DNA of 64,000 bases, taken from positions 62,001-126,000 of the forward strand of contig JAIRNR010000007.1 in assembly GCA_031257915.1 (NCBI GenBank), read 5' to 3'. This DNA is from Bacteroidales bacterium (lineage in GTDB: Bacteria; Bacteroidota; Bacteroidia; Bacteroidales; P3). A program made the translations under genes and the position numbers. The notes under the pieces were generated by a model, which was not told where the DNA came from, did no database searches, and saw only the letters and a program-made list of their open reading frames with translations. Shown in pieces: positions 19,079 to 29,997 of this stretch (its first letter is position 1; every line of letters begins with the position of its first letter).

Positions 19079-21565
19079 ATGAATAAGACACTATCGACAA
19101 TATTTTTGCTATTATTTTTTTCTTTTTCCGTACTTCTATCTCAGCAAAAGTCATCCTACAAAGTAAAGGGAACTGTGGTTGACAAGGCAACAGGAGAGAA
19201 TATACCATTTGTTACTGTGGGTATTGCCGGAAAAGGCAGTGCCACTGACATAGATGGAAAATATTTGGTTGTATCCCCAAAACCCGAAATAACTCTCTCG
19301 TTTAAAATTATGGGTTATGAAGATACTTATAAAAAAATGATATTGACGGACACTGTAACTGAGCTTGACGTAGAACTTACTCCAAAAGCAGAAATGCTCA
19401 GCAGCGTGGAAGTTCAGGGGGCACGTTATCAAACGGATGCAAAAAAATCAATTCAAACACTTGAAGTTATCAATCGCAGTGCGATAGACAATAAAAATGC
19501 AACAACGCTCGACAAGGCACTTGATAACGTAGCAGGTTTTACAATTATAAATAACGAGCCTCAGATGCGTGCGGGCAGCGGATTCAGTTCGGGCATGGGT
19601 AGTCGTGTAATGATTTTGCTTGACGAAATGCCGATACTTCGCGCCGACGCAGGTCGTCCGGCGTGGAACTTAATACCGATGGAAGATGTTTCGCAGATAG
19701 AAGTTTTAAAAGGTGCTTCTTCCGTTCTTTTCGGCTCTGCGGCAATCAATGGTGCCATAAACGTACGCACCGCATATGCAAAAAGCGCACCCGAAACGAA
19801 GGCGAAAATCTATACGGGATTTTACAGTCAGCCGAAAAATAAGTCTGCGTCGCCGTATATCGGCAGTGTGCCGATGTCTTATGGTACGAATTTTTCACAT
19901 TCAAGAAAAATAAAGAAGTTTGATGTTATTGTTGCTGCCGAATTTGCAAATAATGACGGCTATCATGGCTCTGACCGTTATCTCCGCGATATAGACGGAA
20001 ATATTGTCAGAGATGAAAACGGTAAAGTCAGATTTCCTAATGATGACAACGTGAGGGAAGAAATGCGTGTCAGAACAAATGTAGGACTGCGCTACCATAT
20101 AAACGATAAAGCAATTATTACGCTTAACGGAAATGTTATGTATTCCGATAATTTCCTTTTTAATTTTTGGGGCAATGCAATTACAGGAATGTATCACTCA
20201 TACAGTCAAACCCATAGTCATTTCAGAGATTTAATGTATTTTATTGACCCGCATTTCAAATATGATGATAAATTCGGCGGCACACACCAGTTCAGCAATC
20301 GTCTTTTATACTCCGACAACAGGGCTATTGAACCGATAGGACAGGACGCTTTTTCACGCTCGCTTTACAACTCATATCATTACAGCAAAACATTTGAAAA
20401 AGCGGGTGATTTAAAACTGAAAGCAGGCTTGTCAAATACTTATACACTTTCGTTCGGACAAGTATTTTCGGGCAGTTTAAGTAATGTAAACAGCGATACC
20501 ATACGCAGCATAAATCATACAGGTGATAATTTCGCAGTGTTTGCACGATTGGAAAAATCATTTTTGAAAGATAAAAATTTATCGGTTGAATTCGGTGCGC
20601 GGTGGGAATTTTGTTTTGTTGACGACTGGCATGAAAATCGTCCTATTTTCCAGGGCGGTATAAATTATGAAATTAAACAGTCTAAAACATTTTTCAGAGT
20701 GTCAATAGGAGAGGGTTACCGCGCTGCTACAATAGGTGAAAAATTTATTACGACAAAAGTCGGCAGTTACGGATTTTATCCGAATCCGAAATTAAAATCG
20801 GAAACAAGCATAAATAGTGAACTTGCTGTGCGGCAGCTTTACAAAGTGGGAATTTTTGAAGGGTATGTTGATGTTGCAGGATTTTATCAAACGTATAATA
20901 ATTATATAGAATTTTTTCTCGGTCCGTGGAATACCGAAACGGTGGCTTTGAAACAGTTCGGTTTTAAATATTTTAATACGGGAAAAGCCTCTATTGCAGG
21001 CGTAGAAGTGTCATGGGCGGGGAAACTTGATGTGGATGATATTTTTTCACTGCAACTGATGGCAAACTATACTTACTCTTTGCCGAAATGCAGAGATACC
21101 GCATTTGTTTTCACAACTATACGTGAAGGTACATCGGGAGAACTTAAATATAAGTATAAAAGAGGCTCGTCAAATCCGGAGGAAAATCTTTTAAAGTACC
21201 GGATTCAACATGTTGCAAAACTTGACTTAAATATAACGTTCAAAAAAATATTTTCTTTCGGAGTAAGTATGCAATATTTAAGTGCAATGAAAAATGTTGA
21301 TAGAATTCTTGTTGAGTTTGATGAGGACTCACCCGATGCAATGGCTTGGCTGAAAGGTTCAAGATTACCGTTTCAGGGTAATATCGCATTTATGGAAGAA
21401 CATAAAGAAGGTGCTTTTCTGCTTAATTTACGCGCAGCGGTAGAACTTAAAAATATTACGGTTGCAGTTATTATGAATAATGTTTTAAATTCGGAATATG
21501 TATTGCGTCCGATGTATATTGAACCGCCGCGGTTAACAACAGTACAGTTAACATGTAAAATATAA
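19079..21565 (+). CDS. TonB-dependent receptor with carboxypeptidase-like regulatory domain
   Basis: Signal peptide; VKGTVVDKATGENIPFVTVGI; plug region IEVLKGASSVLFGSAAINGAINVRT; C-terminal beta-barrel. Start moved from 19001 to ATG 19079 (signal peptide begins there; TACCTTCG at 19056-19063). Confidence 0.88.
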   Translation: MNKTLSTIFLLLFFSFSVLLSQQKSSYKVKGTVVDKATGENIPFVTVGIAGKGSATDIDGKYLVVSPKPEITLSFKIMGYEDTYKKMILTDTVTELDVELTPKAEMLSSVEVQGARYQTDAKKSIQTLEVINRSAIDNKNATTLDKALDNVAGFTIINNEPQMRAGSGFSSGMGSRVMILLDEMPILRADAGRPAWNLIPMEDVSQIEVLKGASSVLFGSAAINGAINVRTAYAKSAPETKAKIYTGFYSQPKNKSASPYIGSVPMSYGTNFSHSRKIKKFDVIVAAEFANNDGYHGSDRYLRDIDGNIVRDENGKVRFPNDDNVREEMRVRTNVGLRYHINDKAIITLNGNVMYSDNFLFNFWGNAITGMYHSYSQTHSHFRDLMYFIDPHFKYDDKFGGTHQFSNRLLYSDNRAIEPIGQDAFSRSLYNSYHYSKTFEKAGDLKLKAGLSNTYTLSFGQVFSGSLSNVNSDTIRSINHTGDNFAVFARLEKSFLKDKNLSVEFGARWEFCFVDDWHENRPIFQGGINYEIKQSKTFFRVSIGEGYRAATIGEKFITTKVGSYGFYPNPKLKSETSINSELAVRQLYKVGIFEGYVDVAGFYQTYNNYIEFFLGPWNTETVALKQFGFKYFNTGKASIAGVEVSWAGKLDVDDIFSLQLMANYTYSLPKCRDTAFVFTTIREGTSGELKYKYKRGSSNPEENLLKYRIQHVAKLDLNITFKKIFSFGVSMQYLSAMKNVDRILVEFDEDSPDAMAWLKGSRLPFQGNIAFMEEHKEGAFLLNLRAAVELKNITVAVIMNNVLNSEYVLRPMYIEPPRLTTVQLTCKI

Positions 21566-21729
21566 TTGTACGGTTAAGTTGGACAAAATGCAAATTTATT
21601 TGCATTTTTCCGACGGAGTACCTTCATGAGCGAAGCGAATAATTGTAAGTTCAACGAGTAACTGTTTTGGACAAATTAAGTCCGGAACTGCGGTACAAAA
21701 AATAATTAACTGTTAAAAATATATAATTT

Positions 21730-22698
21730 ATGAAAAAAGTATTTTTTATTGCTTCTCTGTTTGCTGCAACAGCAGTAACAGCACAAACTTATGAACCGCT
21801 TCCCGACGGTGATTTTGAGGACTGGAAAACGGGGAAAACATATGGAACCAACGGAAATGACGGTGATGATTACGACGAACTTGCTAATCCGTTTTGGCAA
21901 ACGCTTAATCTTATTTCGTCATTGCCGCCCGAAATGTCCACAGGACCTGTTGTATTTTGGAAAACCCAAGGCAAAAGCGGATACGCGCCAATGGCAAAGT
22001 CCGACACACTTTGGCTTGGTGAACAGCGGATATTTTTACCCGGTGTTTGGGGGGCTTTCACGCTTGATATACCAAACACAACTGCTTATTTTGGACGTCC
22101 CTTTCATTCACGCCCCGATTCAATAGTCGGCTATATGAAATATCATCCTGTAGATGGCGATTCCGCCTATATTTTCGTTGATCTTTATAAAAAACAGGGA
22201 AATGTCAGAAAGACCATTGCTAAAGCAGAACAATATTTTTATGACAGTATAAATGAATGGACACGTTTTTCAATACCTTTCAGGTATCAAGGTGAAGAAG
22301 ATCCCGATTCTGTAACGGTACTTTTTATAGCAAGCGGTGATATTAAAAATTTTACGGATTTGTTCCACTGTGACGGTCAAATAGGCAGTACAATTTGGGC
22401 AGATGAATGTCGATTTGTCTATAATAATGCTTCCGCCGTTGAAAACAATGCAAAGGCTGTGAATGTGGTTGTTTATCCTAATCCGACATCAGATGAAATT
22501 TTTGTAAAATTAAACACTCCTGTCCGCGGCGGTGTAATAGAAGTTTTTGATATTAAAGGACAGATTGTTACTGCAAAAGAGTTTAACGGTACCAACGTTT
22601 CTGTCAGTTTGCGTTCTCTGAAACCTTCTATTTACATGTACCGAATTGTTTCGGATAATAAAACGCTTAAAAGCGGCAGAATAAATCTTGTGAAATAA
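21730..22698 (+). CDS. T9SS type A sorting domain protein, PCMD-like
   Basis: Signal peptide; LPDGDFEDWKTG...; CTD VVVYPNPTSDEIFVKLNT...IYMYRIVSDNKTLKSGRINLVK. Confidence 0.75.
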   Translation: MKKVFFIASLFAATAVTAQTYEPLPDGDFEDWKTGKTYGTNGNDGDDYDELANPFWQTLNLISSLPPEMSTGPVVFWKTQGKSGYAPMAKSDTLWLGEQRIFLPGVWGAFTLDIPNTTAYFGRPFHSRPDSIVGYMKYHPVDGDSAYIFVDLYKKQGNVRKTIAKAEQYFYDSINEWTRFSIPFRYQGEEDPDSVTVLFIASGDIKNFTDLFHCDGQIGSTIWADECRFVYNNASAVENNAKAVNVVVYPNPTSDEIFVKLNTPVRGGVIEVFDIKGQIVTAKEFNGTNVSVSLRSLKPSIYMYRIVSDNKTLKSGRINLVK

Positions 22699-22700
22699 AC

Positions 22701-23540
22701 ATGGCATTTGCCGGGAATTGCGTTAAAAATGGCGGAAAGAAAAGCGACAGAGGCGTAAGGGCGAAAAAAAATCTCGGACAGCATTTTTTACACGATAAAG
22801 AAATTGCCCGCCGTATCGCCGAAAGTGTTATATCCGAAAGTGCCGTTGCCGCACAAAAAACACCCGTGCTTGAAATTGGTTCAGGCACGGGTATTTTATC
22901 TTGTGAGCTTTGGCAGCGGCAGGATTTAGATGTAAAGATGATTGAACTTGACAGTCAATCGGTAAAATTTCTTTTGGAAAATTATCCTCAGCAAACATCG
23001 GGCGGACGACTTATAGAGGGTGATTTTTTACATATACCGCTAACGGCGTTTTTCAATGAAAAATTTATTATTACAGGTAATTTTCCGTATAATATTTCAT
23101 CACAAATTCTTTTTAAAGCGTTTGAGAATAAAGACATTGTAATGCAAATTACAGGTATGTTTCAGAAAGAAGTCGCCGAGCGCATTACCTCAAAGCCATG
23201 CAACAAATCGTATGGCATTTTAAGCGTACTGCTGCAAGCGTACTACAATGCGGAATATCTTTTCACAGTGCAGCCCGAAGCATTTATTCCACCGCCGAAA
23301 GTTCAATCGGGCGTAATACGTTTAATGCGCAACAGTCGTGAGGCACTTCCGTTTCCCGATAGGCATTTTGTTACGATTGTAAAAACAGCGTTTAATCAGC
23401 GCAGGAAAGTATTACGTAACGCACTTTCAACACTGATTGCTGCAGGAGTGATAAAAAAATTGCCCGACAAGTTTGCATTGAAACGTGCCGAGCAACTTTC
23501 TGTTGAGGACTTTATAGAAATTGCATGCGGGAATATGTGA
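22701..23540 (+). CDS. rsmA: 16S rRNA (adenine(1518)-N(6)/adenine(1519)-N(6))-dimethyltransferase
   Basis: KKNLGQHFLHDKEIARRIAE; LEIGSGTGILSCEL; ITGNFPYNISSQILF. Confidence 0.95.
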   Translation: MAFAGNCVKNGGKKSDRGVRAKKNLGQHFLHDKEIARRIAESVISESAVAAQKTPVLEIGSGTGILSCELWQRQDLDVKMIELDSQSVKFLLENYPQQTSGGRLIEGDFLHIPLTAFFNEKFIITGNFPYNISSQILFKAFENKDIVMQITGMFQKEVAERITSKPCNKSYGILSVLLQAYYNAEYLFTVQPEAFIPPPKVQSGVIRLMRNSREALPFPDRHFVTIVKTAFNQRRKVLRNALSTLIAAGVIKKLPDKFALKRAEQLSVEDFIEIACGNM

Positions 23541-23554
23541 AATATCCGCCGGCT

Positions 23555-24964
23555 TTAATATCTGTAATGTTCAGCCTTGAACGGTCCTTCTTGCGGAACA
23601 CCAATATAGTCCGCTTGCTTTTTCGTTAATTTTGTAAGTTTGACACCGATTTTTTCAAGATGTAAATACGCTACCATTTCGTCAAGATGTTTGGGTAGTG
23701 TGTAAACACCTAATTTGTAGTCTTTTTGCCATAAGTCAAGCTGCGCAAGTATTTGATTTGTGAAAGAATTACTCATCACGAAAGATGAATGTCCTGTTGC
23801 ACATCCGAGATTTACAAGACGACCTTCGGCAAGCAAAAATATAGAATGTCCATCGGGAAAAGTATATTGATCTACACCTGCTTTTATATTCATTTTCTTA
23901 ATTCCCGAAAATGCTTCCAATTCGGCAATCTGAATTTCGTTGTCAAAATGTCCGATATTACAAACTATAGCCTGATCGCGCATACCTGCAAGGTGATCAA
24001 TAGTAAGAACATCGCAATTGCCGGTTGCTGTAACGTAAATGTTTCCACGCGAAAGGGCATCTTCGACCGTTGTAACTTCAAAACCTTCCATTGCAGCCTG
24101 CAAAGCGCAAATGGGGTCGATCTCCGTAACGATAACTTTCGCGCCGTAGCTTTTCATTGACTTTGCGCAACCTTTACCCACATCGCCATATCCGAGAACT
24201 ACAACTGTTTTTCCCGCAATCATGACATCTGTTGCACGTTTGATACCGTCCGCAAGTGATTCGCGACAGCCGTACAGATTGTCAAATTTTGATTTGGTAA
24301 CGGAGTCATTAACATTTATAGCGGGAAACATCAACTCGCCGTTTTCCATCATCTGGTATAAACGGTGAACGCCTGTTGTGGTCTCTTCCGAAACGCCGCG
24401 TATGTCCCTTATCATATTGCGCCATTTGTCAGGCTCTTGGGCATGAACACGCTTTAATACCGAAAGCAAAATATTCCCTTCAAGTGATTCCGCTTTTTTA
24501 TCAAATTCCGCAGGATCATTTTCGCCCTTAAAACCGAGGTGAATAAAAAGTGTTGCGTCTCCACCGTCGTCAACAATAAGATTTGGTCCTTTACCGCCGG
24601 GAAACGACAGTGCCTGATTTGTACACCACCAGTAATCTTCAAGCGATTCGCCTTTCCATGCAAAGACTCCAATGCCCGCAGCAGCAATAGCAGCGGCTGC
24701 GTGGTCTTGAGTTGAAAAAATATTGCAACTGCACCACCGCACTTCCGCACCGAGTTCTACAAGTGTTTCAATAATAACGGCAGTCTGTACGGTCATGTGT
24801 AATGACCCCGTTATGCGGGCACCTTTAAGCGGTTTTTCCTTGCCGTACTTTTCTCTTAATGCCATAAGACCGGGCATTTCTTTTTCGGCAATAGTAATTT
24901 CTTTTCTGCCAAAGTCAGCCAAAGAAATATCGGCAACTTTGTAATTTAATTCATAATTTGTCAT
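23555..24964 (-). CDS. ahcY: Adenosylhomocysteinase
   Basis: [54 protein letters not shown]-terminal [11 protein letters not shown] 24964 preferred over the tracked start at 25000 because TACCTTTG lies at 24969-24976. Confidence 0.96.
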   Translation of the reverse strand: MTNYELNYKVADISLADFGRKEITIAEKEMPGLMALREKYGKEKPLKGARITGSLHMTVQTAVIIETLVELGAEVRWCSCNIFSTQDHAAAAIAAAGIGVFAWKGESLEDYWWCTNQALSFPGGKGPNLIVDDGGDATLFIHLGFKGENDPAEFDKKAESLEGNILLSVLKRVHAQEPDKWRNMIRDIRGVSEETTTGVHRLYQMMENGELMFPAINVNDSVTKSKFDNLYGCRESLADGIKRATDVMIAGKTVVVLGYGDVGKGCAKSMKSYGAKVIVTEIDPICALQAAMEGFEVTTVEDALSRGNIYVTATGNCDVLTIDHLAGMRDQAIVCNIGHFDNEIQIAELEAFSGIKKMNIKAGVDQYTFPDGHSIFLLAEGRLVNLGCATGHSSFVMSNSFTNQILAQLDLWQKDYKLGVYTLPKHLDEMVAYLHLEKIGVKLTKLTKKQADYIGVPQEGPFKAEHYRY

Positions 24965-24968
24965 GGTG

Positions 24969-24976
24969 CAAAGGTA
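24969..24976 (-). promoter_or_regulatory. -7 box TACCTTTG for ahcY
   Basis: 4 nt upstream of the likely ATG (24964). Confidence 0.6.
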
Positions 24977-25101
24977 CAAAAATGCAAGTTTATTTGGCAT
25001 TTTTATGTATTAAGTGATATTTTTTGCAAAAAAAGCCGTATATTTGCTTGATTAAAACTGTGAAGCAGGTGTTAGAGAAACGTATAAAGCAATCTTTGGT
25101 T

Positions 25102-26079
25102 ATGTCATTATTTGTCGTTACTACTTATTGGGGATTTAGCCAGCAGGAGCCGACACTGTCGCAGTATATGCTCTCTACATACGATTATAATGCCGGATAT
25201 GCGGGACTTTCAAATACATTGAATGCTACTATTTTTTACCGTCAGCAATGGATAGGTATGAGGGGGGCGGTTTCGGCGGAAACAGGAAAGAAAAGCAGTT
25301 TATCTCCTTACAATGCACATGCTATTGCGGAGATGCCGATAAAGTTTTTGCACGGTGGCATAGGACTTGAAGTGAGTACTACCACAGCGGCACAATTTTC
25401 GGATGTATTTATAAAAGTCGGTTACGCCTATCATTTGCAAACATCTTTCGGAGTTATAGGAATGGGTGTGCGGGCGCAGTTTTGCAATAAAACAATAGAC
25501 TGGGCGTCATTTACTCCCGAACAGAGTAGCGACCCTGTGATTACAGGCAAGACAAAAGAGAACAACAGCGCGTTTCTTGCAGATGCGGGAATTGGTTTTT
25601 ATTTGAAAGGGAATTTGAATTACAATGTCGGAATCGCGTTTAATAATATTATCGCGTCACGAAAGGAAGATATAGGATTCAGCACAATGCGCAATATGGT
25701 ACTGAGCGGCGGTTATTCGTTTACCTTTCCTGATATGCCGAAAGTGGAATTCAGTCCTGTAACACGGCTTACGTTTATACTTCCGGGAAATGACGGCAGA
25801 CAAAAGTATTATACAGGTGTTTACTGGGATTTAAGTTTGCTCGCAACGTTTAACAGGCAGTTTTGGACAGGACTTTCGTACAGAATGAAGGATGCCGTAT
25901 CGGTACTTGCAGGTTTTAATTTCAGGCAGTTGCAAATTGGTGTTTCGTACGATATTTCAACAACAAAACTCATAAAAGTGTCGGCAATAGGAGGAAGTTT
26001 GGAAATATCCGTACGTTATGCTTTTTCAATTGAAACCGACAAATATAACCCATCATATAAAAATTCACGATATTTGTAA
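25102..26079 (+). CDS. porP: PorP/SprF family T9SS membrane protein, first gene of the gldKLMN operon
   Basis: SQQEPTLSQYMLSTYDYNAGYAGLSNTLNATIFYRQQWIGM; directly upstream of gldK. The tracked start (25024) precedes a TATATTTG box at 25039-25046; ATG 25102 preferred. Confidence 0.88.
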   Translation: MSLFVVTTYWGFSQQEPTLSQYMLSTYDYNAGYAGLSNTLNATIFYRQQWIGMRGAVSAETGKKSSLSPYNAHAIAEMPIKFLHGGIGLEVSTTTAAQFSDVFIKVGYAYHLQTSFGVIGMGVRAQFCNKTIDWASFTPEQSSDPVITGKTKENNSAFLADAGIGFYLKGNLNYNVGIAFNNIIASRKEDIGFSTMRNMVLSGGYSFTFPDMPKVEFSPVTRLTFILPGNDGRQKYYTGVYWDLSLLATFNRQFWTGLSYRMKDAVSVLAGFNFRQLQIGVSYDISTTKLIKVSAIGGSLEISVRYAFSIETDKYNPSYKNSRYL

Positions 26080-26196
26080 TATTTATAACATTTATAATTT
26101 TAAAATATGAAACAAACATTATACTCATTAAGCATCCGGATATATAAGGGTATTATGAATGTTCATACCACATATAACTAAAATAACTTAAATTGT

Positions 26197-27570
26197 ATGA
26201 AGTACTTGAAGTTTTTGAGTATGCGTAACTCTGTAGTAATTCTTTTCGCAGTATTGATCGTTGTCGGCTGCAATAGCACCGGTGCGACGGGAGAGCTTAT
26301 CGGAGTGCAGGGGCGTTCCGTATCCGAACAGCCCACTCCATTTGGTACGGTTTACATCCCTTCGGGAAGTTTTATGCGCGGAACAGGCAGTCAGGATCCG
26401 GCTTCTCGAATTGGAGTAGCGAAACGTGTTTCTATTTCGGCATTCTATATGGATGAAACCGAAATAACAAATAATGAATACCGTCAGTTTGTCCAGTACG
26501 TTATTGATTCTATAACAAGAAGAATGCTTGGCGAAACTTTTCCCGAGTTTCTTATTCAGACGGAGAACGACGACGCCGAACCTAATATCAACTGGAAAAC
26601 CAGGTTGAAATGGACTCCGGAGGTAGAAGAGGCACTTGTCGATTTATATCTGCCGGTGGAGGAGCGTTTTAACGGACGAAAAGAAATAGATAAAAGAAAG
26701 CTTAATTACGTTTACTACACGTTTAATTTCCAAGGTGCGGCTTCCAAAGTTTTTGAGCCTCAAGAAGAACAGAGCAGTGGTGAAGTATATTACAGTTCTT
26801 TTTTAAACCGTCCGCAGGCAATGCAGTCACGCAGACAGTTTATAAAGAAGCATGTTATAAATGTATATCCCGATACTCTTTGCTGGATACTTGACTGGTC
26901 CTATTCATACAACGAGCCTATGGCTATGATGTATTTTGACAGTCCCTCGTACGACCATTACCCTGTTGTAGGTATAAACTGGGTGCAGGCAAATGCTTTC
27001 TGCAACTGGCGGTCAGATGTATATAATGCACACCTTGTATCGTCCGGCTTTCCTGTAGCACAGAAATTTCGTTTGCCTACGGAGGCAGAATGGGAATATG
27101 CTGCCCGCGGCGGATTGAATGAATCTGCTTATCCGTGGGGTGGTTACTATGCGCGTAATGAGAATGGATGCGTACTTGGAAATTTTAAACCGGGGCGCGG
27201 CGACTATGCTCTTGATGGTGCCATTCGTACTTACATTGTAGGGCACTTCGCTCCCAATGACTGGGGACTTTATGATATGATGGGCAATGTTTCCGAATGG
27301 TGCATTGATGCTTATGATGAAAGCATTGGTAATGTTCACGACCTTGACCCGATATTTGAATATAATGTAAAAGAGGGAGATGGTCCCGGTCGTCACCGCA
27401 AAGTTATCAGAGGCGGCTCATGGAAAGATTTTGCCGAACTTTGCAAGGTGTATTACAGGGATTATGAATATCAGGACACATGTAAGTCGTATGTGGGTTT
27501 CCGCTGCGTTCAACCATGTCTCGGACGTAATAGAAGCGCAACAGGCGGATCAGGTTCTAATGTTTATTGA
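26197..27570 (+). CDS. gldK: T9SS ring lipoprotein GldK/PorK
   Basis: Lipobox IVVGCNS; FGE-sulfatase-like PSGSFMRG..., YMDETEITNNEYRQFV, LPTEAEWEYAARGG, WGLYDMMGNVSEW, GFRCVQ; followed by gldLMN. Confidence 0.95.
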   Translation: MKYLKFLSMRNSVVILFAVLIVVGCNSTGATGELIGVQGRSVSEQPTPFGTVYIPSGSFMRGTGSQDPASRIGVAKRVSISAFYMDETEITNNEYRQFVQYVIDSITRRMLGETFPEFLIQTENDDAEPNINWKTRLKWTPEVEEALVDLYLPVEERFNGRKEIDKRKLNYVYYTFNFQGAASKVFEPQEEQSSGEVYYSSFLNRPQAMQSRRQFIKKHVINVYPDTLCWILDWSYSYNEPMAMMYFDSPSYDHYPVVGINWVQANAFCNWRSDVYNAHLVSSGFPVAQKFRLPTEAEWEYAARGGLNESAYPWGGYYARNENGCVLGNFKPGRGDYALDGAIRTYIVGHFAPNDWGLYDMMGNVSEWCIDAYDESIGNVHDLDPIFEYNVKEGDGPGRHRKVIRGGSWKDFAELCKVYYRDYEYQDTCKSYVGFRCVQPCLGRNRSATGGSGSNVY

Positions 27571-27588
27571 AAATAAAAATTAAATAAG

Positions 27589-28395
27589 ATGTCTAAAAAA
27601 CAGCCAAAAGAAAAGGAAATGCAGTCGGTAAATGAAAACAAGTCTATTGTGAAAAGACTTCAGATACTTCTTGCTTCCAAAAAGTACAAAAAATTTATGG
27701 CTCAACTTTATGGGTGGGGTGCTGCCGTAGTTATTCTGGGCGCACTTTTTAAAATTAACCACTTTCCCGGAGCCAATATTATGCTTATTCTCGGTATGGG
27801 TACGGAAGCGATTATTTTCACGTTCTCCTCTTTTGAACCGCTACATCCGGAATATCACTGGGAACACATATATCCCGAATTAGTTGAAACAGGGGAAGTT
27901 GATGTTGATTCGCACAAAGCATCAACCACAGGCAGCCGCGGAATAACCAGAGTAAATGAATTAGTCTTGCAAAAAATTGAGGAAATGTTTTTGCAGGCAA
28001 ATATTACTCCTGAAATATTTCATCGTCTTGAAGTGGGATTGGAACGTCTTGTAGAAACAACGGGAAACGTAAGTAATGTTACGAATATTCTCACTGCAAA
28101 CGACAATTATGTTGAAAAGGTGAATGAAATGACCTCTAAAGTAGGGGAAACTACCCAAAGCATTGCCGGTCTTAAAGATCTTTATATGAAGCAAATGGAA
28201 GTAGTGAACGCGCAGGCGAAAGTTACGGCTTCATTGCAGGACAGCATGAACGAAGTTCTTGAAACACTCGGTGCTTCGCTCGCAGATGCGAAAAAATATA
28301 AGAACGATATTGCCGATTTATCTAATAAAGTCGCAAAACTTAATGATGTATATGGAAAAATGATGAGTGCTATCTTATCAGCTGCCCAAAATTAA
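27589..28395 (+). CDS. gldL: T9SS inner-membrane motor protein GldL/PorL
   Basis: LYGWGAAVVILGALFKINHFPGANIMLILGMGTEAIIFTFSSFEPLH, two TM helices. Confidence 0.95.
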   Translation: MSKKQPKEKEMQSVNENKSIVKRLQILLASKKYKKFMAQLYGWGAAVVILGALFKINHFPGANIMLILGMGTEAIIFTFSSFEPLHPEYHWEHIYPELVETGEVDVDSHKASTTGSRGITRVNELVLQKIEEMFLQANITPEIFHRLEVGLERLVETTGNVSNVTNILTANDNYVEKVNEMTSKVGETTQSIAGLKDLYMKQMEVVNAQAKVTASLQDSMNEVLETLGASLADAKKYKNDIADLSNKVAKLNDVYGKMMSAILSAAQN

Positions 28396-28409
28396 AAACC
28401 ACAGGTAAT

Positions 28410-29987
28410 ATGTCAGGAGCAAAAGAAACCCCGCGTCAAAAAATGATTGGTATGATGTACCTCGTACTGACTGCCATGCTTGCTTTGAACGTTTCGGTTG
28501 AAATTCTGAAATCGTTCATTATTGTTAACGATGCAATAGAGGAATCAAACGCAAACTTTGAACAAAAAGTCAATGCTACTTACGCTCAGTTTGAGAAAGC
28601 ATATTTGAATAATCCCGACAAGATAGGGGAAGCGTGGGAAAAAGCACGGTATGTTCGCCATATATCAGATTCCGTTTCAAAAATTGTTTCCGATTTAAAA
28701 ATAGGATTGATTGCTTTTTGTGAAAATGAACCCATTGATACGATAAACGCTCAATTTGCACGCGGACTTGATATTGAAAGTATTATCGGAAGACAGGATA
28801 ATTACGACGGACCCACTCTTTATTTTATGGGACAGTCGGAAACCGGTGCGAGCGGCAGAGCACACGATTTGTTTAATACGTTAAACTGGTATCGCAACAG
28901 GCTAAACGAGCAACTAGGGAATGATACATCTAAAGTACGTGTTGATTTGGGTATTGACGGTAAGTTTTACGATGCAGGCGGCAATTCAAAAAGATGGGAA
29001 GCGCAGTATTTCCAACATACGATTATTGTTGCCTGTCTTACAATCCTGAATAAAATACAGACATCGCTCCTTAATTCGGAACATGATGTTGTAGCACAAC
29101 TTTTTGCAGGTACTTCCGATGAAGGTATTAATTTTGACAATGTTGAAGCACGTATTTTACCAAAAAGTACGTATGTGCTGCAGGGGTCTAATTACGAAGC
29201 AGAAATATTTGTTGCCGGTTACGATTCAAAATCCAAAATTTCGGTAAACATTGACGGACACACGCAAACAGGAGATAGCGGTGTTGTTTCTATAAAGCGT
29301 CCTGCTACAACCGTAGGTGAGCAAATTATTAGGGGTACAATCCGTATTCCCACGAATTTCGGTTCTAAAGATTATACATTTGAGTCATCCTATACCGTTG
29401 CTGCACCAATAGCAACTGTTTCGGCGGAAAAGATGAATGTATTTTATATCGGTGTTGATAATGATGTTTCTGCGTTGGGCGGCGGATTGACAGATGCCAA
29501 TACTGTTGTCAAAATTTCCAACGGCACAATATCAAAGACAAGTGCCGGTCGTTACAATGTGCGTGTTACTACCCCGGGTAAAACAACTGTAAGTGTTTAT
29601 CGGGACAGTAAAGAGGGTACTCAACTTATAGGCAGCAAAGAATTTCGCGTAAAGCGTGTTCCCGACCCTGTTGCCAAAATCAACGGACAGAAAGAGGGTA
29701 TCCGCAATTTGGATAAAAATATTTTTGTCGGTGCCGGCGGTCTTATAGCAAATTTAAAAGATTTTGATTTTGATCTTAACGTTCGGATTTCATCTTTTAA
29801 ACTTCAGATTTCACGCAGCGGCGAATTAACCGCGAATATGAATTCTAATGGAAACCGCTTTACACCCGATATGGAGGCGCAAATCAGACGGTGTAAAAAA
29901 GGCGACAAAGTATTTATTACTGAAATTACGGCTCAAATGCCTGATGGCAAGCGTGATTTGGGGGATATGGTTATAAGTATATTATAA
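28410..29987 (+). CDS. gldM: T9SS motor protein GldM/PorM
   Basis: KETPRQKMIGMMYLVLTAMLALNVSVEILKSFIIVND and operon position. Confidence 0.95.
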   Translation: MSGAKETPRQKMIGMMYLVLTAMLALNVSVEILKSFIIVNDAIEESNANFEQKVNATYAQFEKAYLNNPDKIGEAWEKARYVRHISDSVSKIVSDLKIGLIAFCENEPIDTINAQFARGLDIESIIGRQDNYDGPTLYFMGQSETGASGRAHDLFNTLNWYRNRLNEQLGNDTSKVRVDLGIDGKFYDAGGNSKRWEAQYFQHTIIVACLTILNKIQTSLLNSEHDVVAQLFAGTSDEGINFDNVEARILPKSTYVLQGSNYEAEIFVAGYDSKSKISVNIDGHTQTGDSGVVSIKRPATTVGEQIIRGTIRIPTNFGSKDYTFESSYTVAAPIATVSAEKMNVFYIGVDNDVSALGGGLTDANTVVKISNGTISKTSAGRYNVRVTTPGKTTVSVYRDSKEGTQLIGSKEFRVKRVPDPVAKINGQKEGIRNLDKNIFVGAGGLIANLKDFDFDLNVRISSFKLQISRSGELTANMNSNGNRFTPDMEAQIRRCKKGDKVFITEITAQMPDGKRDLGDMVISIL

Positions 29988-29997
29988 TTTTTTTAAA

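Noticed and set aside
26107-26181. 24-codon ORF (MKQTLYSLSIRIYKGIMNVHTTYN) between porP and gldK
   Set aside because: Too short and without family signal; could be chance, conservation would have to be tested.
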